From positions 19,930-83,929 of the forward strand of contig NZ_JAKNRW010000021.1 of assembly GCF_023072615.1 (NCBI RefSeq): a stretch of DNA of 64,000 bases, given 5' to 3'. The notes beneath the pieces are model-generated. The model was given only the letters and a program-made list of their open reading frames with translations. It was not told the DNA's origin and ran no database searches. Source of the DNA: Pseudomonas violetae (GTDB lineage: Bacteria; Pseudomonadota; Gammaproteobacteria; Pseudomonadales; Pseudomonadaceae). The first letter of the stretch is position 1. Each line of letters opens with the position of its first letter. The position numbers were made by a program, and so were the translations under genes. Positions 41,519 through 49,441 of the stretch are shown here, piece by piece.

Positions 41519-42802
41519 TTAAGCGTCTGGCGCGGCCTTGGCAGCCGGCTCACTGTTTTCGTAGATATACAGTGGCTTGGACTTGCCTTCTATCACGCTT
41601 TCGTCGATCACCACCTTGCTCACCTCGGACTGCGAGGGGATTTCATACATGGTGTCGAGCAGTACGCCTTCGAGAATCGAGCGCAGTCCACGGGCACCGG
41701 TCTTGCGTTCCAGGGCACGTTTGGCTACCGATTTCAGTGCGTCAGCCCGGAATTCCAGGTCAACACCTTCCATCTCGAACAGCTTGGCATACTGTTTGGT
41801 CAGAGCATTTTTCGGCTCGGTGAGAATCTGCATCAGCGCAGCCTCATCAAGCTCGTCCAGCGTAGCAAGTACCGGCAGACGGCCGACAAATTCCGGGATC
41901 AGGCCGAACTTGACCAAATCGTCAGGCTCGACTTCACGCAGGGACTCTCCGACTTTCTTGCCTTCTTCCTTGCTGCGCACTTCGGCGTTAAAACCGATAC
42001 CACCCTTGGTGGAACGGTTCTGGATGACTTTCTCCAGACCGGAAAACGCACCACCACAGATGAACAGGATGTTCCGGGTATCAACCTGAAGGAATTCCTG
42101 CTGCGGATGCTTGCGACCACCTTGCGGTGGAACGGAAGCGACCGTGCCTTCGATCAACTTGAGTAAAGCCTGCTGCACGCCTTCACCGGAAACGTCCCGA
42201 GTGATCGACGGGTTGTCGGACTTGCGCGAGATCTTGTCGATCTCATCGATGTAGACAATGCCCATCTGGGCCTTTTCCACGTCGTAATCGCACTTCTGCA
42301 ACAACTTCTGAATGATGTTCTCGACATCTTCACCTACGTAACCCGCCTCGGTGAGGGTGGTGGCGTCGGCGATGGTGAACGGAACGTTCAGCAAGCGGGC
42401 AAGTGTTTCGGCAAGCAAGGTCTTACCCGAGCCTGTCGGGCCGATCAGCAAGATGTTGCTCTTGCCGAGTTCGACGTCGTCATTCTTTTTGTCGCGTTGG
42501 TTCAGACGCTTGTAGTGGTTGTACACCGCTACGGCCAGAACCTTCTTCGCACGCTCTTGACCAATCACATACTGGTCAAGGATGCCGCTGATTTCTTTAG
42601 GCGATGGCAATTTATGCGCGCTGCTTTCGGCCTGGGCTTCCTGCACCTCCTCACGGATGATGTCGTTGCACAGGTCGACGCACTCGTCGCAAATAAAGAC
42701 CGAGGGACCGGCAATCAATTTGCGCACTTCATGCTGGCTTTTGCCACAGAAGGAGCAATAAAGCAGTTTGCCGTTGTCCTCGCCGTTGCGGGTGTCAGTC
42801 AT
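41519..42802 (-). CDS. clpX: ClpX, ATPase subunit of ClpXP protease
   Basis: 427 residues from the ATG at 42802 (MTDTRNGEDNGKLLYCSFCG). N-terminal C4 zinc-binding domain (CSFC and CDEC pairs, about 15-45). AAA domain with Walker A LLIGPTGSGKTLLAETLARL, Walker B GIVYIDEIDKISRK and pore motif AGYVGEDVEN. The IGF loop for docking on ClpP lies in RSTKGGIGFNAEVR. Unfolds tagged substrates for ClpP. It lies 112 bases downstream of clpP on the same strand. Confidence 0.97.
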   Translation of the reverse strand: MTDTRNGEDNGKLLYCSFCGKSQHEVRKLIAGPSVFICDECVDLCNDIIREEVQEAQAESSAHKLPSPKEISGILDQYVIGQERAKKVLAVAVYNHYKRLNQRDKKNDDVELGKSNILLIGPTGSGKTLLAETLARLLNVPFTIADATTLTEAGYVGEDVENIIQKLLQKCDYDVEKAQMGIVYIDEIDKISRKSDNPSITRDVSGEGVQQALLKLIEGTVASVPPQGGRKHPQQEFLQVDTRNILFICGGAFSGLEKVIQNRSTKGGIGFNAEVRSKEEGKKVGESLREVEPDDLVKFGLIPEFVGRLPVLATLDELDEAALMQILTEPKNALTKQYAKLFEMEGVDLEFRADALKSVAKRALERKTGARGLRSILEGVLLDTMYEIPSQSEVSKVVIDESVIEGKSKPLYIYENSEPAAKAAPDA

Positions 42803-42914
42803 TCGATCGATCCAAATCCGATAGGCTTGCAACACAAGATGAAGGCTATTGCGGGCTTTTTCAAGTCCGCAGGTGATCAGATAAGCCGACCAGCCCTATT
42901 TTGAGCTGCTTATT

Positions 42915-43550
42915 TTAAGCTGGGCGCTGGGCGATCACTTCATCGATCAGCCCGTACGCACGCGCGGCTTCTGCACTCATGAAATTATCGCGGTTGGTAT
43001 CGCGCTCGATTTCTTCGAGAGTGTGCCCGCTGTGCTTGGCCATCAGCGTATTGAGGCGCTCGCGAATGAACAGGATTTCCTTGGCATGGATTTCGATATC
43101 CGACGCCTGGCCCTGGAAGCCGCCCAGTGGCTGGTGAATCATCACGCGCGAGTTTGGCAGGCAGAAACGCTTGCCCGCAGCACCGGCCGTCAGCAGGAAT
43201 GCGCCCATGCTGCAAGCTTGCCCAATGCAGGTGGTCGACACGTTCGGCTTGATGAATTGCATGGTGTCGTAGATCGACATGCCTGCAGTTACCGAACCGC
43301 CTGGAGAGTTGATGTAGAGATGGATGTCCTTGTCCGGGTTTTCCGCTTCAAGGAACAGCAGTTGCGCACAGATCAGGTTGGCCATGTAGTCCTCTACCGG
43401 GCCAACCAGGAAAATCACCCGTTCCTTCAGAAGACGCGAGTAGATGTCATAGGCGCGCTCGCCCCGAGCGGATTGCTCGACAACCATCGGGACCAAGCCG
43501 CCTGCGGCCTGGATATCAGAGTTCTGCTGAATATAAGAATTACGGAACAT
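42915..43550 (-). CDS. clpP: ClpP, serine protease subunit
   Basis: 211 residues from the ATG at 43550 (MFRNSYIQQNSDIQAAGGLV). Catalytic triad visible: Ser in TCIGQACSMGAFLLTAG, His in RVMIHQPLGGFQGQASDIEI, and Asp in the C-terminal RDTNRDNFMSAEAARAYGLI region. Forms the tetradecameric barrel used with ClpX and ClpA. It lies between tig and clpX, the universal order in Pseudomonas; the upstream tig-clpP gap is 92 bases. Confidence 0.97.
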   Translation of the reverse strand: MFRNSYIQQNSDIQAAGGLVPMVVEQSARGERAYDIYSRLLKERVIFLVGPVEDYMANLICAQLLFLEAENPDKDIHLYINSPGGSVTAGMSIYDTMQFIKPNVSTTCIGQACSMGAFLLTAGAAGKRFCLPNSRVMIHQPLGGFQGQASDIEIHAKEILFIRERLNTLMAKHSGHTLEEIERDTNRDNFMSAEAARAYGLIDEVIAQRPA

Positions 43551-43642
43551 GCTCTGCAGTCGCTCCAAATAGTTATGTCTTGAATACGCATAAGCCAGCG
43601 CGAAGGCTGGCTTATGGTATGTACTTCTTAGCGCAAAAACGA

Positions 43643-44953
43643 TCAGTCGGCTTGTGCAGCTTCTACCGGCTTGACTGCTTCTTCGTAAGAGACCGATTTG
43701 TCGGTCACGTTAGCCTTCTGCAGAACAGTATCCACAACTTGCTCTTCCAGCACAACCGAACGGACTTCGTTCAGTTGCTGGTCATTTTTGTAGTACCAGG
43801 ACACTACCTGCTCTGGCTCCTGGTAGGCCGAAGCCATTTCCTGAATCATCTCGCGAACGCGAGCTTCGTCAGGCTTGAGGTCGAACTGCTTGACCACTTC
43901 AGCCACGATCAGACCCAGCACAACGCGACGCTTGGCTTGTTCTTCGAACAGCTCGGCAGGCAGTTGGTCAGGCTTGATGTTGCCGCCAAATTGCTGAACT
44001 GCCTGCACGCGCAGACGGTCAACTTCATTGGACAGCAAGGCTTTTGGCACTTCGATCGGGTTGGTGGTCAGCAGACCGTCCATTACCTGATTCTTGACCT
44101 TGGACTTGATGGCCTGACGCAGTTCGCGCTCCATGTTCTTGCGAACTTCGGCACGGAAGCCTTCCAGACCGGTTTCCTTGATGCCGAATTGAACGAAAAA
44201 CTCTTCGTTAAGCTCTGGCAGTTTTGGCTCGGAAACAGTGTTCACGGTAACGGTGAACTCAGCGGCTTTGCCTGCCAGGTCGAGGTTCTGATAGTCCTCT
44301 GGGAAGGTCAGGTTCAGAACGCGCTCTTCGCCGGCTTTAGCGCCAACCAGGCCGTCTTCGAAACCAGGGATCATGCGGCCGGAACCCAGCACCAGCTGAG
44401 TACCTTTGGCAGAACCACCAGCGAACACTTCGCCGTCGACCTTGCCAACGAAATCGATGTTCAGCTGGTCGTCGTTCTGAGCAGCGCGATCGGCTTCTTC
44501 AAAGCGGGTGTTCTGCTTGCGCAGCACGTCCAGCATCTTATCCAGATCAGCGTCAGTCACGTCAGCGCTCAGGCGCTCTACAGCGATGCCGTCGAAACCG
44601 GCAACGGTGAACTCAGGGAACACTTCGAAGATGGCTACATATTCCAGATCTTTGCCAGCTTCCAGAGATTTTGGCTCGATCGAAGGAGCGCCAGCCGGGT
44701 TCAGCTTTTGCTCAACTACGGCTTCGTAGAAAGAAGACTGGATCACGTCCCCAACAGCTTCCTGACGGGCATCAGCACCAAAACGGCGCTTGATTTCGCT
44801 CATTGGCACTTTGCCTGGACGGAAGCCAGCAATCTTGGCCTTTTGGGCAGTCTGCTGCAGACGCTTGTTGACCTGAGTCTCGATGCGCTCAGCCGGCACG
44901 GTGATGCTCATGCGGCGCTCAAGAGCAGAAGTATTTTCAACAGAAACTTGCAT
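43643..44953 (-). CDS. tig: trigger factor
   Basis: 436 residues from the ATG at 44953 (MQVSVENTSALERRMSITVP). The ribosome-binding tail carries AKIAGFRPGKVPMSEIKRRF, including the GFRxGKxP loop that docks on L23. A FKBP-type PPIase domain follows (about 150-245; QNDDQLNIDFVGKVDGEVFA, PGFEDGLVGAKAGEERVL), then the C-terminal helical arms (GLEGFRAEVRKNMERELRQA). First chaperone to meet nascent chains. Heads the tig-clpP-clpX-lon series. Confidence 0.97.
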   Translation of the reverse strand: MQVSVENTSALERRMSITVPAERIETQVNKRLQQTAQKAKIAGFRPGKVPMSEIKRRFGADARQEAVGDVIQSSFYEAVVEQKLNPAGAPSIEPKSLEAGKDLEYVAIFEVFPEFTVAGFDGIAVERLSADVTDADLDKMLDVLRKQNTRFEEADRAAQNDDQLNIDFVGKVDGEVFAGGSAKGTQLVLGSGRMIPGFEDGLVGAKAGEERVLNLTFPEDYQNLDLAGKAAEFTVTVNTVSEPKLPELNEEFFVQFGIKETGLEGFRAEVRKNMERELRQAIKSKVKNQVMDGLLTTNPIEVPKALLSNEVDRLRVQAVQQFGGNIKPDQLPAELFEEQAKRRVVLGLIVAEVVKQFDLKPDEARVREMIQEMASAYQEPEQVVSWYYKNDQQLNEVRSVVLEEQVVDTVLQKANVTDKSVSYEEAVKPVEAAQAD

Positions 44954-45313
44954 GGATATTCCTCGTTGCACAGACGTTGGCCGGCCGTTTCCGACCCCAG
45001 AATCAAGGGCATGCATTCTAGTAGGTCAAACTCAAGAAGTCACCCTACTGAAAACGGGTAAAAACGCAGCAGGCAATTTATAGAAGCGGATACACCAATG
45101 CAGCCCGCCCCGATGGCAAATACGGTCAATCACGCCGGGGCTCTGCGCCAACCCTCCTATATATGGAAGCAGTTGCCGAACAGCCCCCGGACAGCCGACC
45201 TTGCGAGCAAGTCCGGCGGGTAGCGCGGCATCATCGAGAAACATAAATACGACGAAACGCCCCGCCACTGCGACCCAGTACCTGCGGCCGTGAATCACTG
45301 AAACCACTGAAAC
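44954..45313. other. non-coding stretch between tig and the tRNA cluster
   Basis: About 360 bases with no credible coding frame. It should contain the tig promoter on the minus strand, reading away from the tRNA terminator at 45314-45348. No recognisable RNA motif or repeat was seen apart from a GC-rich segment near 45100-45220. Confidence 0.5.
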
Positions 45314-45348
45314 AAAAAAGGCGCCAGACTGTTAAATCTGGCGCCTTT
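45314..45348 (-). terminator. terminator of the tRNA operon
   Basis: GGCGCCAGA pairs with TCTGGCGCC, followed on the minus strand by TTTTTTG, 8 bases beyond the last tRNA-His. A second copy with a weaker U tract lies at 45612-45641. Confidence 0.88.
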
Positions 45349-45355
45349 CGAAATA

Positions 45356-45432
45356 TGGGGTGGACGATGGGGATCGAACCCACGACAACGGGAGTCACAA
45401 TCCCGTGCTCTACCAACTGAGCTACGCCCACC
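45356..45432 (-). tRNA. tRNA-His (GTG), copy 1
   Basis: 77 bases including the extra 5' G (-1) that pairs with C73, typical of tRNA-His. Acceptor GTGGGCG, D arm GCTCAGTTGGTAGAGC, anticodon loop TTGTGAC (GTG), T loop TTCGATC, encoded CCA. T stem GTGGG/CCCAT. Last gene of the four-tRNA operon. Confidence 0.95.
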
Positions 45433-45506
45433 ATGTAGCATGACAAGGTAACCAAGGTTTCCTGTCGAACCTCACTCAAGCCAAGCGGCCAGACTGAAGC
45501 TTTATT

Positions 45507-45591
45507 TGGTGCGGATGAAGAGACTCGAACTCTTACGCCTCGCGGCGCTGGAACCTAAATCCAGTGTGTCTACCAATTCCACCACATCCGC
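45507..45591 (-). tRNA. tRNA-Leu (TAG)
   Basis: 85 bases with a long variable arm, as expected for a class II tRNA. Acceptor GCGGATG pairs with CATCCGC, anticodon loop TTTAGGT (TAG, reading CUA/CUN), discriminator A, encoded CCA. It lies between the two tRNA-His copies. Confidence 0.95.
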
Positions 45592-45611
45592 AGGTTGAAG
45601 CTTTTAAAGCA

Positions 45612-45641
45612 AAGGCGCCAGACTGTTAATCTGGCGCCTTT
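45612..45641 (-). repeat. duplicated tRNA-His terminator with weakened U tract
   Basis: GGCGCCAGA (45614-45622) and TCTGGCGCC (45630-45638) repeat the operon terminator stem between the upstream tRNA-His and tRNA-Leu. On the minus strand only TTT follows before GC, instead of TTTTTT, so read-through to tRNA-Leu is expected. Confidence 0.75.
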
Positions 45642-45648
45642 TGAAATA

Positions 45649-45725
45649 TGGGGTGGACGAAGGGGATCGAACCCTCGACAACGGGAGTCACAATCCCGTG
45701 CTCTACCAACTGAGCTACGCCCACC
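45649..45725 (-). tRNA. tRNA-His (GTG), copy 2
   Basis: 77 bases including G-1, almost identical to copy 1. The only differences lie in the T arm and acceptor side: T stem GAGGG/CCCTT instead of GTGGG/CCCAT, a compensated base-pair change, so function is kept. It lies upstream of the duplicated hairpin. Confidence 0.95.
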
Positions 45726-45756
45726 ATATCGCGTTACTTGTGCCAAAGCTGCCTAA

Positions 45757-45833
45757 TGGCGCACCCGGCAGGACTCGAACCTGCGACCATCCGCTTAGAA
45801 GGCGGATGCTCTATCCAGCTGAGCTACGGGCGC
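45757..45833 (-). tRNA. tRNA-Arg (TCT)
   Basis: 77 bases. Acceptor GCGCCCG pairs with CGGGTGC, D arm GCTCAGCTGGATAGAGC, anticodon loop CTTCTAA (TCT, reading AGA), T arm GCAGGTTCGAGTCCTGC, discriminator G and encoded CCA. First gene of the tRNA operon, preceded by a strong sigma-70 promoter. Confidence 0.95.
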
Positions 45834-45950
45834 CTTGTTAATCTGTACTCTTGGACGACTACAAACTAAGTGCTTTCAAGTCTCGCAGAATCGCAACCCC
45901 ACTCAACCTTCTTAACCAGTGCTAGGCTGTGCCCGACAAGTGCGACGAAT

Positions 45951-45977
45951 AGTATAGACCGCCCCAAAGGGCGTCAA
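45951..45977 (-). promoter_or_regulatory. sigma-70 promoter of the tRNA operon
   Basis: On the minus strand TTGACG (complement of 45972-45977), 15 bases, TATACT (complement of 45951-45956), near-consensus boxes about 120 bases upstream of tRNA-Arg. The spacer is slightly short. Confidence 0.65.
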
Positions 45978-46108
45978 ATCCTTTTTAAAAAAAATTCATT
46001 TAATTAAAGGGGTTAGGGGAATTTGCAGACCAAGCGCCTTTGCCCTCACCTCATGACATGCGAGAATGCGTTCTCTTTTTTTCCCCTCTCGATGGTTAAT
46101 CACGCGCA

Positions 46109-46963
46109 ATGACTGCACAACTAATCGACGGCAAATCGATCGCCGCCAGCCTGCGCCAGCAGATCGCCAAACGCGTCACCGAGCGTCGCCAGCAAGGCCT
46201 GCGCACGCCCGGTCTCGCGGTGATCCTGGTCGGCAGCGATCCTGCCTCTCAGGTTTATGTCTCGCACAAGCGTAAAGACTGTGAAGAGGTCGGCTTCCTT
46301 TCCCAAGCTTATGACCTGCCTTCAGAAACCACCCAGGAAGCACTCACCGAGCTGATCGATCGCCTCAACGACGACCCGGCAATCGACGGCGTACTGCTTC
46401 AACTGCCCCTGCCGGAACACCTGGACGCGTCCAAATTGCTGGAACGCATTCGCCCGGACAAGGACGTTGACGGTTTCCACCCTTATAACGTGGGCCGCCT
46501 CGCCCAGCGCATCCCGCTGCTGCGCCCTTGCACCCCCAAGGGCATCATGACCTTGCTGGAAAGCACAGGCGTTGATCTATACGGCATGAATGCGGTGGTC
46601 GTCGGCGCATCGAATATCGTCGGTCGCCCGATGGCCATGGAACTGCTGCTGGCCGGCTGCACCGTGACTGTCACCCACCGCTTCACCAAGGACCTGGCCG
46701 GCCACGTTGGTCGCGCCGATCTGGTAGTGGTCGCCGCCGGCAAGCCAGGGCTGGTGCGAGGCGAATGGATCAAGGAAGGCGCGATCGTGATTGACGTCGG
46801 CATCAACCGTCAGGATGACGGCAAGCTGGTCGGTGACGTGATCTACGAAACCGCCCTACCTCGCGCCGGGTGGATCACTCCGGTCCCGGGTGGTGTAGGT
46901 CCGATGACCCGTGCGTGCCTGCTGGAAAACACCCTGTACGCAGCGGAAACCCTGCATGGCTGA
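46109..46963 (+). CDS. folD: bifunctional methylenetetrahydrofolate dehydrogenase/cyclohydrolase
   Basis: 284 residues, standard FolD. Signature 1 VSHKRKDCEEVGFLSQAYDL with the catalytic Lys; DGVLLQLPLPEHLDASKLLE; DKDVDGFHPYNVGRL; the NADP-binding VVGASNIVGRPMAMELLLAG; and ITPVPGGVGPMTRACLLENT. Interconverts 5,10-methylene- and 10-formyl-THF for purine, Met and formyl-Met synthesis. Next to the tRNA cluster and upstream of tig, as in other Pseudomonas genomes. Its terminator seems to be split by the IS element. Confidence 0.97.
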   Translation: MTAQLIDGKSIAASLRQQIAKRVTERRQQGLRTPGLAVILVGSDPASQVYVSHKRKDCEEVGFLSQAYDLPSETTQEALTELIDRLNDDPAIDGVLLQLPLPEHLDASKLLERIRPDKDVDGFHPYNVGRLAQRIPLLRPCTPKGIMTLLESTGVDLYGMNAVVVGASNIVGRPMAMELLLAGCTVTVTHRFTKDLAGHVGRADLVVVAAGKPGLVRGEWIKEGAIVIDVGINRQDDGKLVGDVIYETALPRAGWITPVPGGVGPMTRACLLENTLYAAETLHG

Positions 46964-46997
46964 TTGCATTTTGTGCCGCGCATGCTGAGCAAAAAAA

Positions 46998-47014
46998 CCC
47001 CGCCAATCGCGGGG
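46998..47014. terminator. folD terminator stem, U tract displaced
   Basis: CCCCGC-CAATC-GCGGGG lies 35 bases after folD, preceded by AAAAAAA. No T run follows on the plus strand; instead TAATGAGAT and the left end of an IS-like element begin. A TTTTTG run reappears just past the right end of the element (about 47742), as if the element had entered the terminator. Confidence 0.6.
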
Positions 47015-47023
47015 TAATGAGAT

Positions 47024-47737
47024 GGTCACCCCCAACACCCTGTGAGGGCTACGCTTTCACGGGGTGTTTTGTTTTCGGAGGCCATCATCATGAGCGAGTC
47101 AGTACTCATCGGTATCGATCTCGGCAAACATACTTTCCACCTGCACGGCCAGGATAAGTCGGGCCGCGAGGTCTTTCGCAAAAAATGCTCACGAGCGCAG
47201 ATGATGCAGTTTTTCGGCAACTCGCCGAGCTGTGTCGTGATGATGGAAGCCTGTGCGGGGTCGCACTATGTTGCTCGTCAGTTGGCGGCAATGGGGCATA
47301 CGGCCAAGCTGATTTCCTCGCAGTTCGTTAAGCCCTTCGCCAAGGCCAACAAAAATGATTTCGTCGATGCAGAAGCGATTTGCGAAGCCGCTTCACGTCC
47401 ATCCATGCGCTCCGTTACACCTAAAACTGAATCCCAGCAAACCCTGTCTGTGCTGCATCGGATGCGCGAATCATTGGTGCATGACCGCACCAAAACGGCT
47501 AATCAGATGCACGGTTTTCTGCTTGAGTTTGGGATCAGCCTGCCCCAGGGGCTTGGCCATCATGAGGCGTTTGGCGAGCGTTTTGGCGAGCACGAATTAC
47601 CCGTTCGTCTGACAGTACGGTTGCAGCGCCTGCACGATCACTTCGTCTACCTGGATGAGCAAATCAAAGCGCTGGATAAAGAGCTGGCGGGCTAACCACA
47701 CCCCCCGTTGATCAGTATTGCAAAAATGGGGGTGACC
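47024..47737 (+). mobile_element. internally deleted IS110/IS1111-type element
   Basis: About 0.7 kb bounded by a perfect 11-base inverted repeat, GGTCACCCCCA (47024-47034) and TGGGGGTGACC (47727-47737). It encodes only the N-terminal half of an IS110-family transposase. Subterminal inverted repeats are a feature of the IS1111 subgroup; full-length members are about 1.2-1.5 kb. Because both ends are kept and the 3' half of the ORF is missing, this is a deletion derivative that could be moved only by a complete copy elsewhere. The exact outer ends lie a few bases beyond the repeats. Confidence 0.75.
47090..47695 (+). CDS. truncated IS110 family transposase (DEDD domain only)
   Basis: 201 residues from the ATG at 47090, with CGGAGGCC as ribosome site. 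The RuvC-like DEDD domain is present: IGIDLGKHTFHLHG (first Asp), VVMMEACAGSHYVARQL (Glu), KNDFVDAEAICEAASRP (Asp-Asp). It continues through the coiled-coil-like RLQRLHDHFVYLDEQIKALD and stops at KELAG. The C-terminal Transposase_20 domain (about 130 residues, with the Ser nucleophile) is absent, so the protein should be inactive alone. The frame is otherwise clean, with no internal stop, suggesting a recent deletion. Confidence 0.85.
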   Translation: MSESVLIGIDLGKHTFHLHGQDKSGREVFRKKCSRAQMMQFFGNSPSCVVMMEACAGSHYVARQLAAMGHTAKLISSQFVKPFAKANKNDFVDAEAICEAASRPSMRSVTPKTESQQTLSVLHRMRESLVHDRTKTANQMHGFLLEFGISLPQGLGHHEAFGERFGEHELPVRLTVRLQRLHDHFVYLDEQIKALDKELAG

Positions 47738-47929
47738 CTAGATTTTTGTGCCCGCCAACCGGCACCTACCATTCGCCGGAAACACGCTGTTTTGTACGTC
47801 TTTTCAAGGACTTTCACCTGTTATTTGATCAACCATCGACAGTTCTTCAGCCATACTCCTAAAATGCGTCGGTTTTAAGAAACAGTCCGTTACAAAAACG
47901 GCTTATCCACCTCTTATGAGTCTGCCAGC

Positions 47930-48868
47930 GTGAAAATCCGTCTTTCCATCCTGACCCTGGTTTTTGCAGTTACAGGGACATTCATCACGCCAACGATCAA
48001 CGCCGCCGAAACCACCTCGGCACCTCGGGATGCCTCACAACTGAAGATCGCCTCCGGCAGCGCGCTGCTGATGGATCTGCAGACCAACAAAGTCATCTAC
48101 GCCAGCAATCCGGACGTGGTCGTGCCCATCGCTTCTGTCAGCAAGCTGATGACCGGCCTGGTGGTTGTTGAAGCACGGCAGAACATGGATGAATACATTT
48201 CCATCAACATCAGCGACACGCCGGAAATGAAGGGTGTGTTCTCCCGGGTCAAGCTCAACAGCGAAATGCCGCGCCGGGAAATGCTGCTGATTGCACTGAT
48301 GTCCTCGGAAAACCGCGCCGCCGCCAGCCTGGCCCATCACTACCCAGGCGGCTACGTCGCGTTCATCGCCGCTATGAACGCCAAAGCCAAGGCATTGGGC
48401 ATGTCCAGCACTCACTTCGTCGAGCCCACCGGCCTTTCCCCTCGCAACGTATCGACAGCGCGCGACCTGAGCAAACTCCTGGTGGCCGCCCATAAGTACC
48501 CGCTGCTGACGACACTCAGCACCACCAAAGAAAAAACCGTGTCGTTCCGCAAGCCCAACTACACCTTGGGCTTTCGCAACACCGACCATCTGGTGAACAA
48601 ACCAAACTGGGACATCCGCCTGACCAAGACCGGTTTCACCAACCAGGCCGGACACTGCCTGGTGCTGGTGACAACCATGGGCAATCGCCCGGTCGCCCTG
48701 GTCATCCTCGATGCTTTCGGCAAATACACCCACTTCGCCGATGCCAGCCGGATTCGCAGCTGGGTGGAGACCGGCAAGGGTGCCAGCGTTCCGTCGGTCG
48801 CCCTGCAATACAAGTCGGAGAAGAATTTGAAAAACCGCCAGAGCGGCGTGGTCGAGGCGTCCAAATAA
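47930..48868 (+). CDS. pbpG: D-alanyl-D-alanine endopeptidase (penicillin-binding protein 7)
   Basis: 312 residues from a GTG at 47930. Signal peptide (about 1-26, LSILTLVFAVTGTFITPTIN then AAE). S11 peptidase motifs: IASVSKLMTGLVVVEAR (SxxK), LIALMSSENRAAASLAH (SxN), IRLTKTGFTNQAGHCLVLVT (KTG). PBP7 cleaves DD-crosslinks in peptidoglycan in the periplasm. Length agrees with E. coli PbpG. A terminator follows directly. Confidence 0.93.
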   Translation: MKIRLSILTLVFAVTGTFITPTINAAETTSAPRDASQLKIASGSALLMDLQTNKVIYASNPDVVVPIASVSKLMTGLVVVEARQNMDEYISINISDTPEMKGVFSRVKLNSEMPRREMLLIALMSSENRAAASLAHHYPGGYVAFIAAMNAKAKALGMSSTHFVEPTGLSPRNVSTARDLSKLLVAAHKYPLLTTLSTTKEKTVSFRKPNYTLGFRNTDHLVNKPNWDIRLTKTGFTNQAGHCLVLVTTMGNRPVALVILDAFGKYTHFADASRIRSWVETGKGASVPSVALQYKSEKNLKNRQSGVVEASK

Positions 48869-48881
48869 ACGCAGCCGTAAT

Positions 48882-48910
48882 AAAAAGCCCCGATCACTCG
48901 GGGCTTTTTA
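48882..48910. terminator. Rho-independent terminator between pbpG and a small convergent gene
   Basis: AAAAAGCCCCG-ATCACT-CGGGGCTTTTT, symmetrical, so it can serve both convergent genes. Confidence 0.88.
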
Positions 48911-48920
48911 TTGCCTGCTT

Positions 48921-49127
48921 TCAATCGTTCGGCAGCGGCATCTGATCATCATTCGCAATGCCATCTCCCGCGCCTGGATCCTTACGCTGTTCGGTCGGCG
49001 TCACCAACGGACGCGCTAGCGGATCACGCTGCGCACTGTCCGGATCAAGGACGGGGTCGATGTCGTCCTCAAGCGTAGTCGGAACACTGTCCGGACGTTT
49101 GTCATTGAAACTCGAATCGGTAGACAT
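48921..49127 (-). CDS. small acidic protein of unknown function
   Basis: 68 residues from the ATG at 49127 (GAGG ribosome site 6 bases upstream). Rich in Asp and Pro, including LEDDIDPVLDPDSAQRDPLA and ending NDDQMPLPND; no hydrophobic core, signal or membrane segment, so probably disordered. Not recognised. It lies just downstream of the DUF6021 gene on the same strand with a similar composition, so the two may form an operon. Confidence 0.6.
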   Translation of the reverse strand: MSTDSSFNDKRPDSVPTTLEDDIDPVLDPDSAQRDPLARPLVTPTEQRKDPGAGDGIANDDQMPLPND

Positions 49128-49144
49128 ATGCACCTCGCAGGAAG

Positions 49145-49351
49145 TCAGGGTTTCAAATCAGCTAGCGGGTCATAAGGCTTGGCTGGAGCCTTCTCGTCCT
49201 TGTTCGGATTCTTGTCCCGCGGAGCAATGGCGGGTCCGACGGGATCAACCTGAGGATCAGCAGCGTCAGGCGAATCAGGATCAAAACCCAGGTCGTCACC
49301 GGACGAATGCTCCGATGAATGCGGGCCTGCGGGCGTGTTTGAATGTGCCAT
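49145..49351 (-). CDS. DUF6021-like small acidic protein
   Basis: 68 residues with a strong ribosome site (GGAGG about 5 bases before the ATG). It begins MAHSNTPAGPHSSEHSSGDD and is rich in Asp, Pro and Lys (DPVGPAIAPRDKNPNKDE), apparently disordered. It agrees with the Pseudomonas DUF6021 family as far as I can recall; function unknown. Followed after 17 bases by the second small acidic gene. Confidence 0.6.
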   Translation of the reverse strand: MAHSNTPAGPHSSEHSSGDDLGFDPDSPDAADPQVDPVGPAIAPRDKNPNKDEKAPAKPYDPLADLKP

Positions 49352-49441
49352 GGGCGCCTCCGTGGTCTGGCCCGGAAAATCCGGGCCTTGTACTTCAGAG
49401 GCCAGCGACGCGTGACGGTGCCCGGCAGATGACGAACGGAC

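Noticed and set aside
43580..45061. A 493-codon open frame opposite tig.
   Set aside because: Antisense shadow of tig, which is clearly the real gene.
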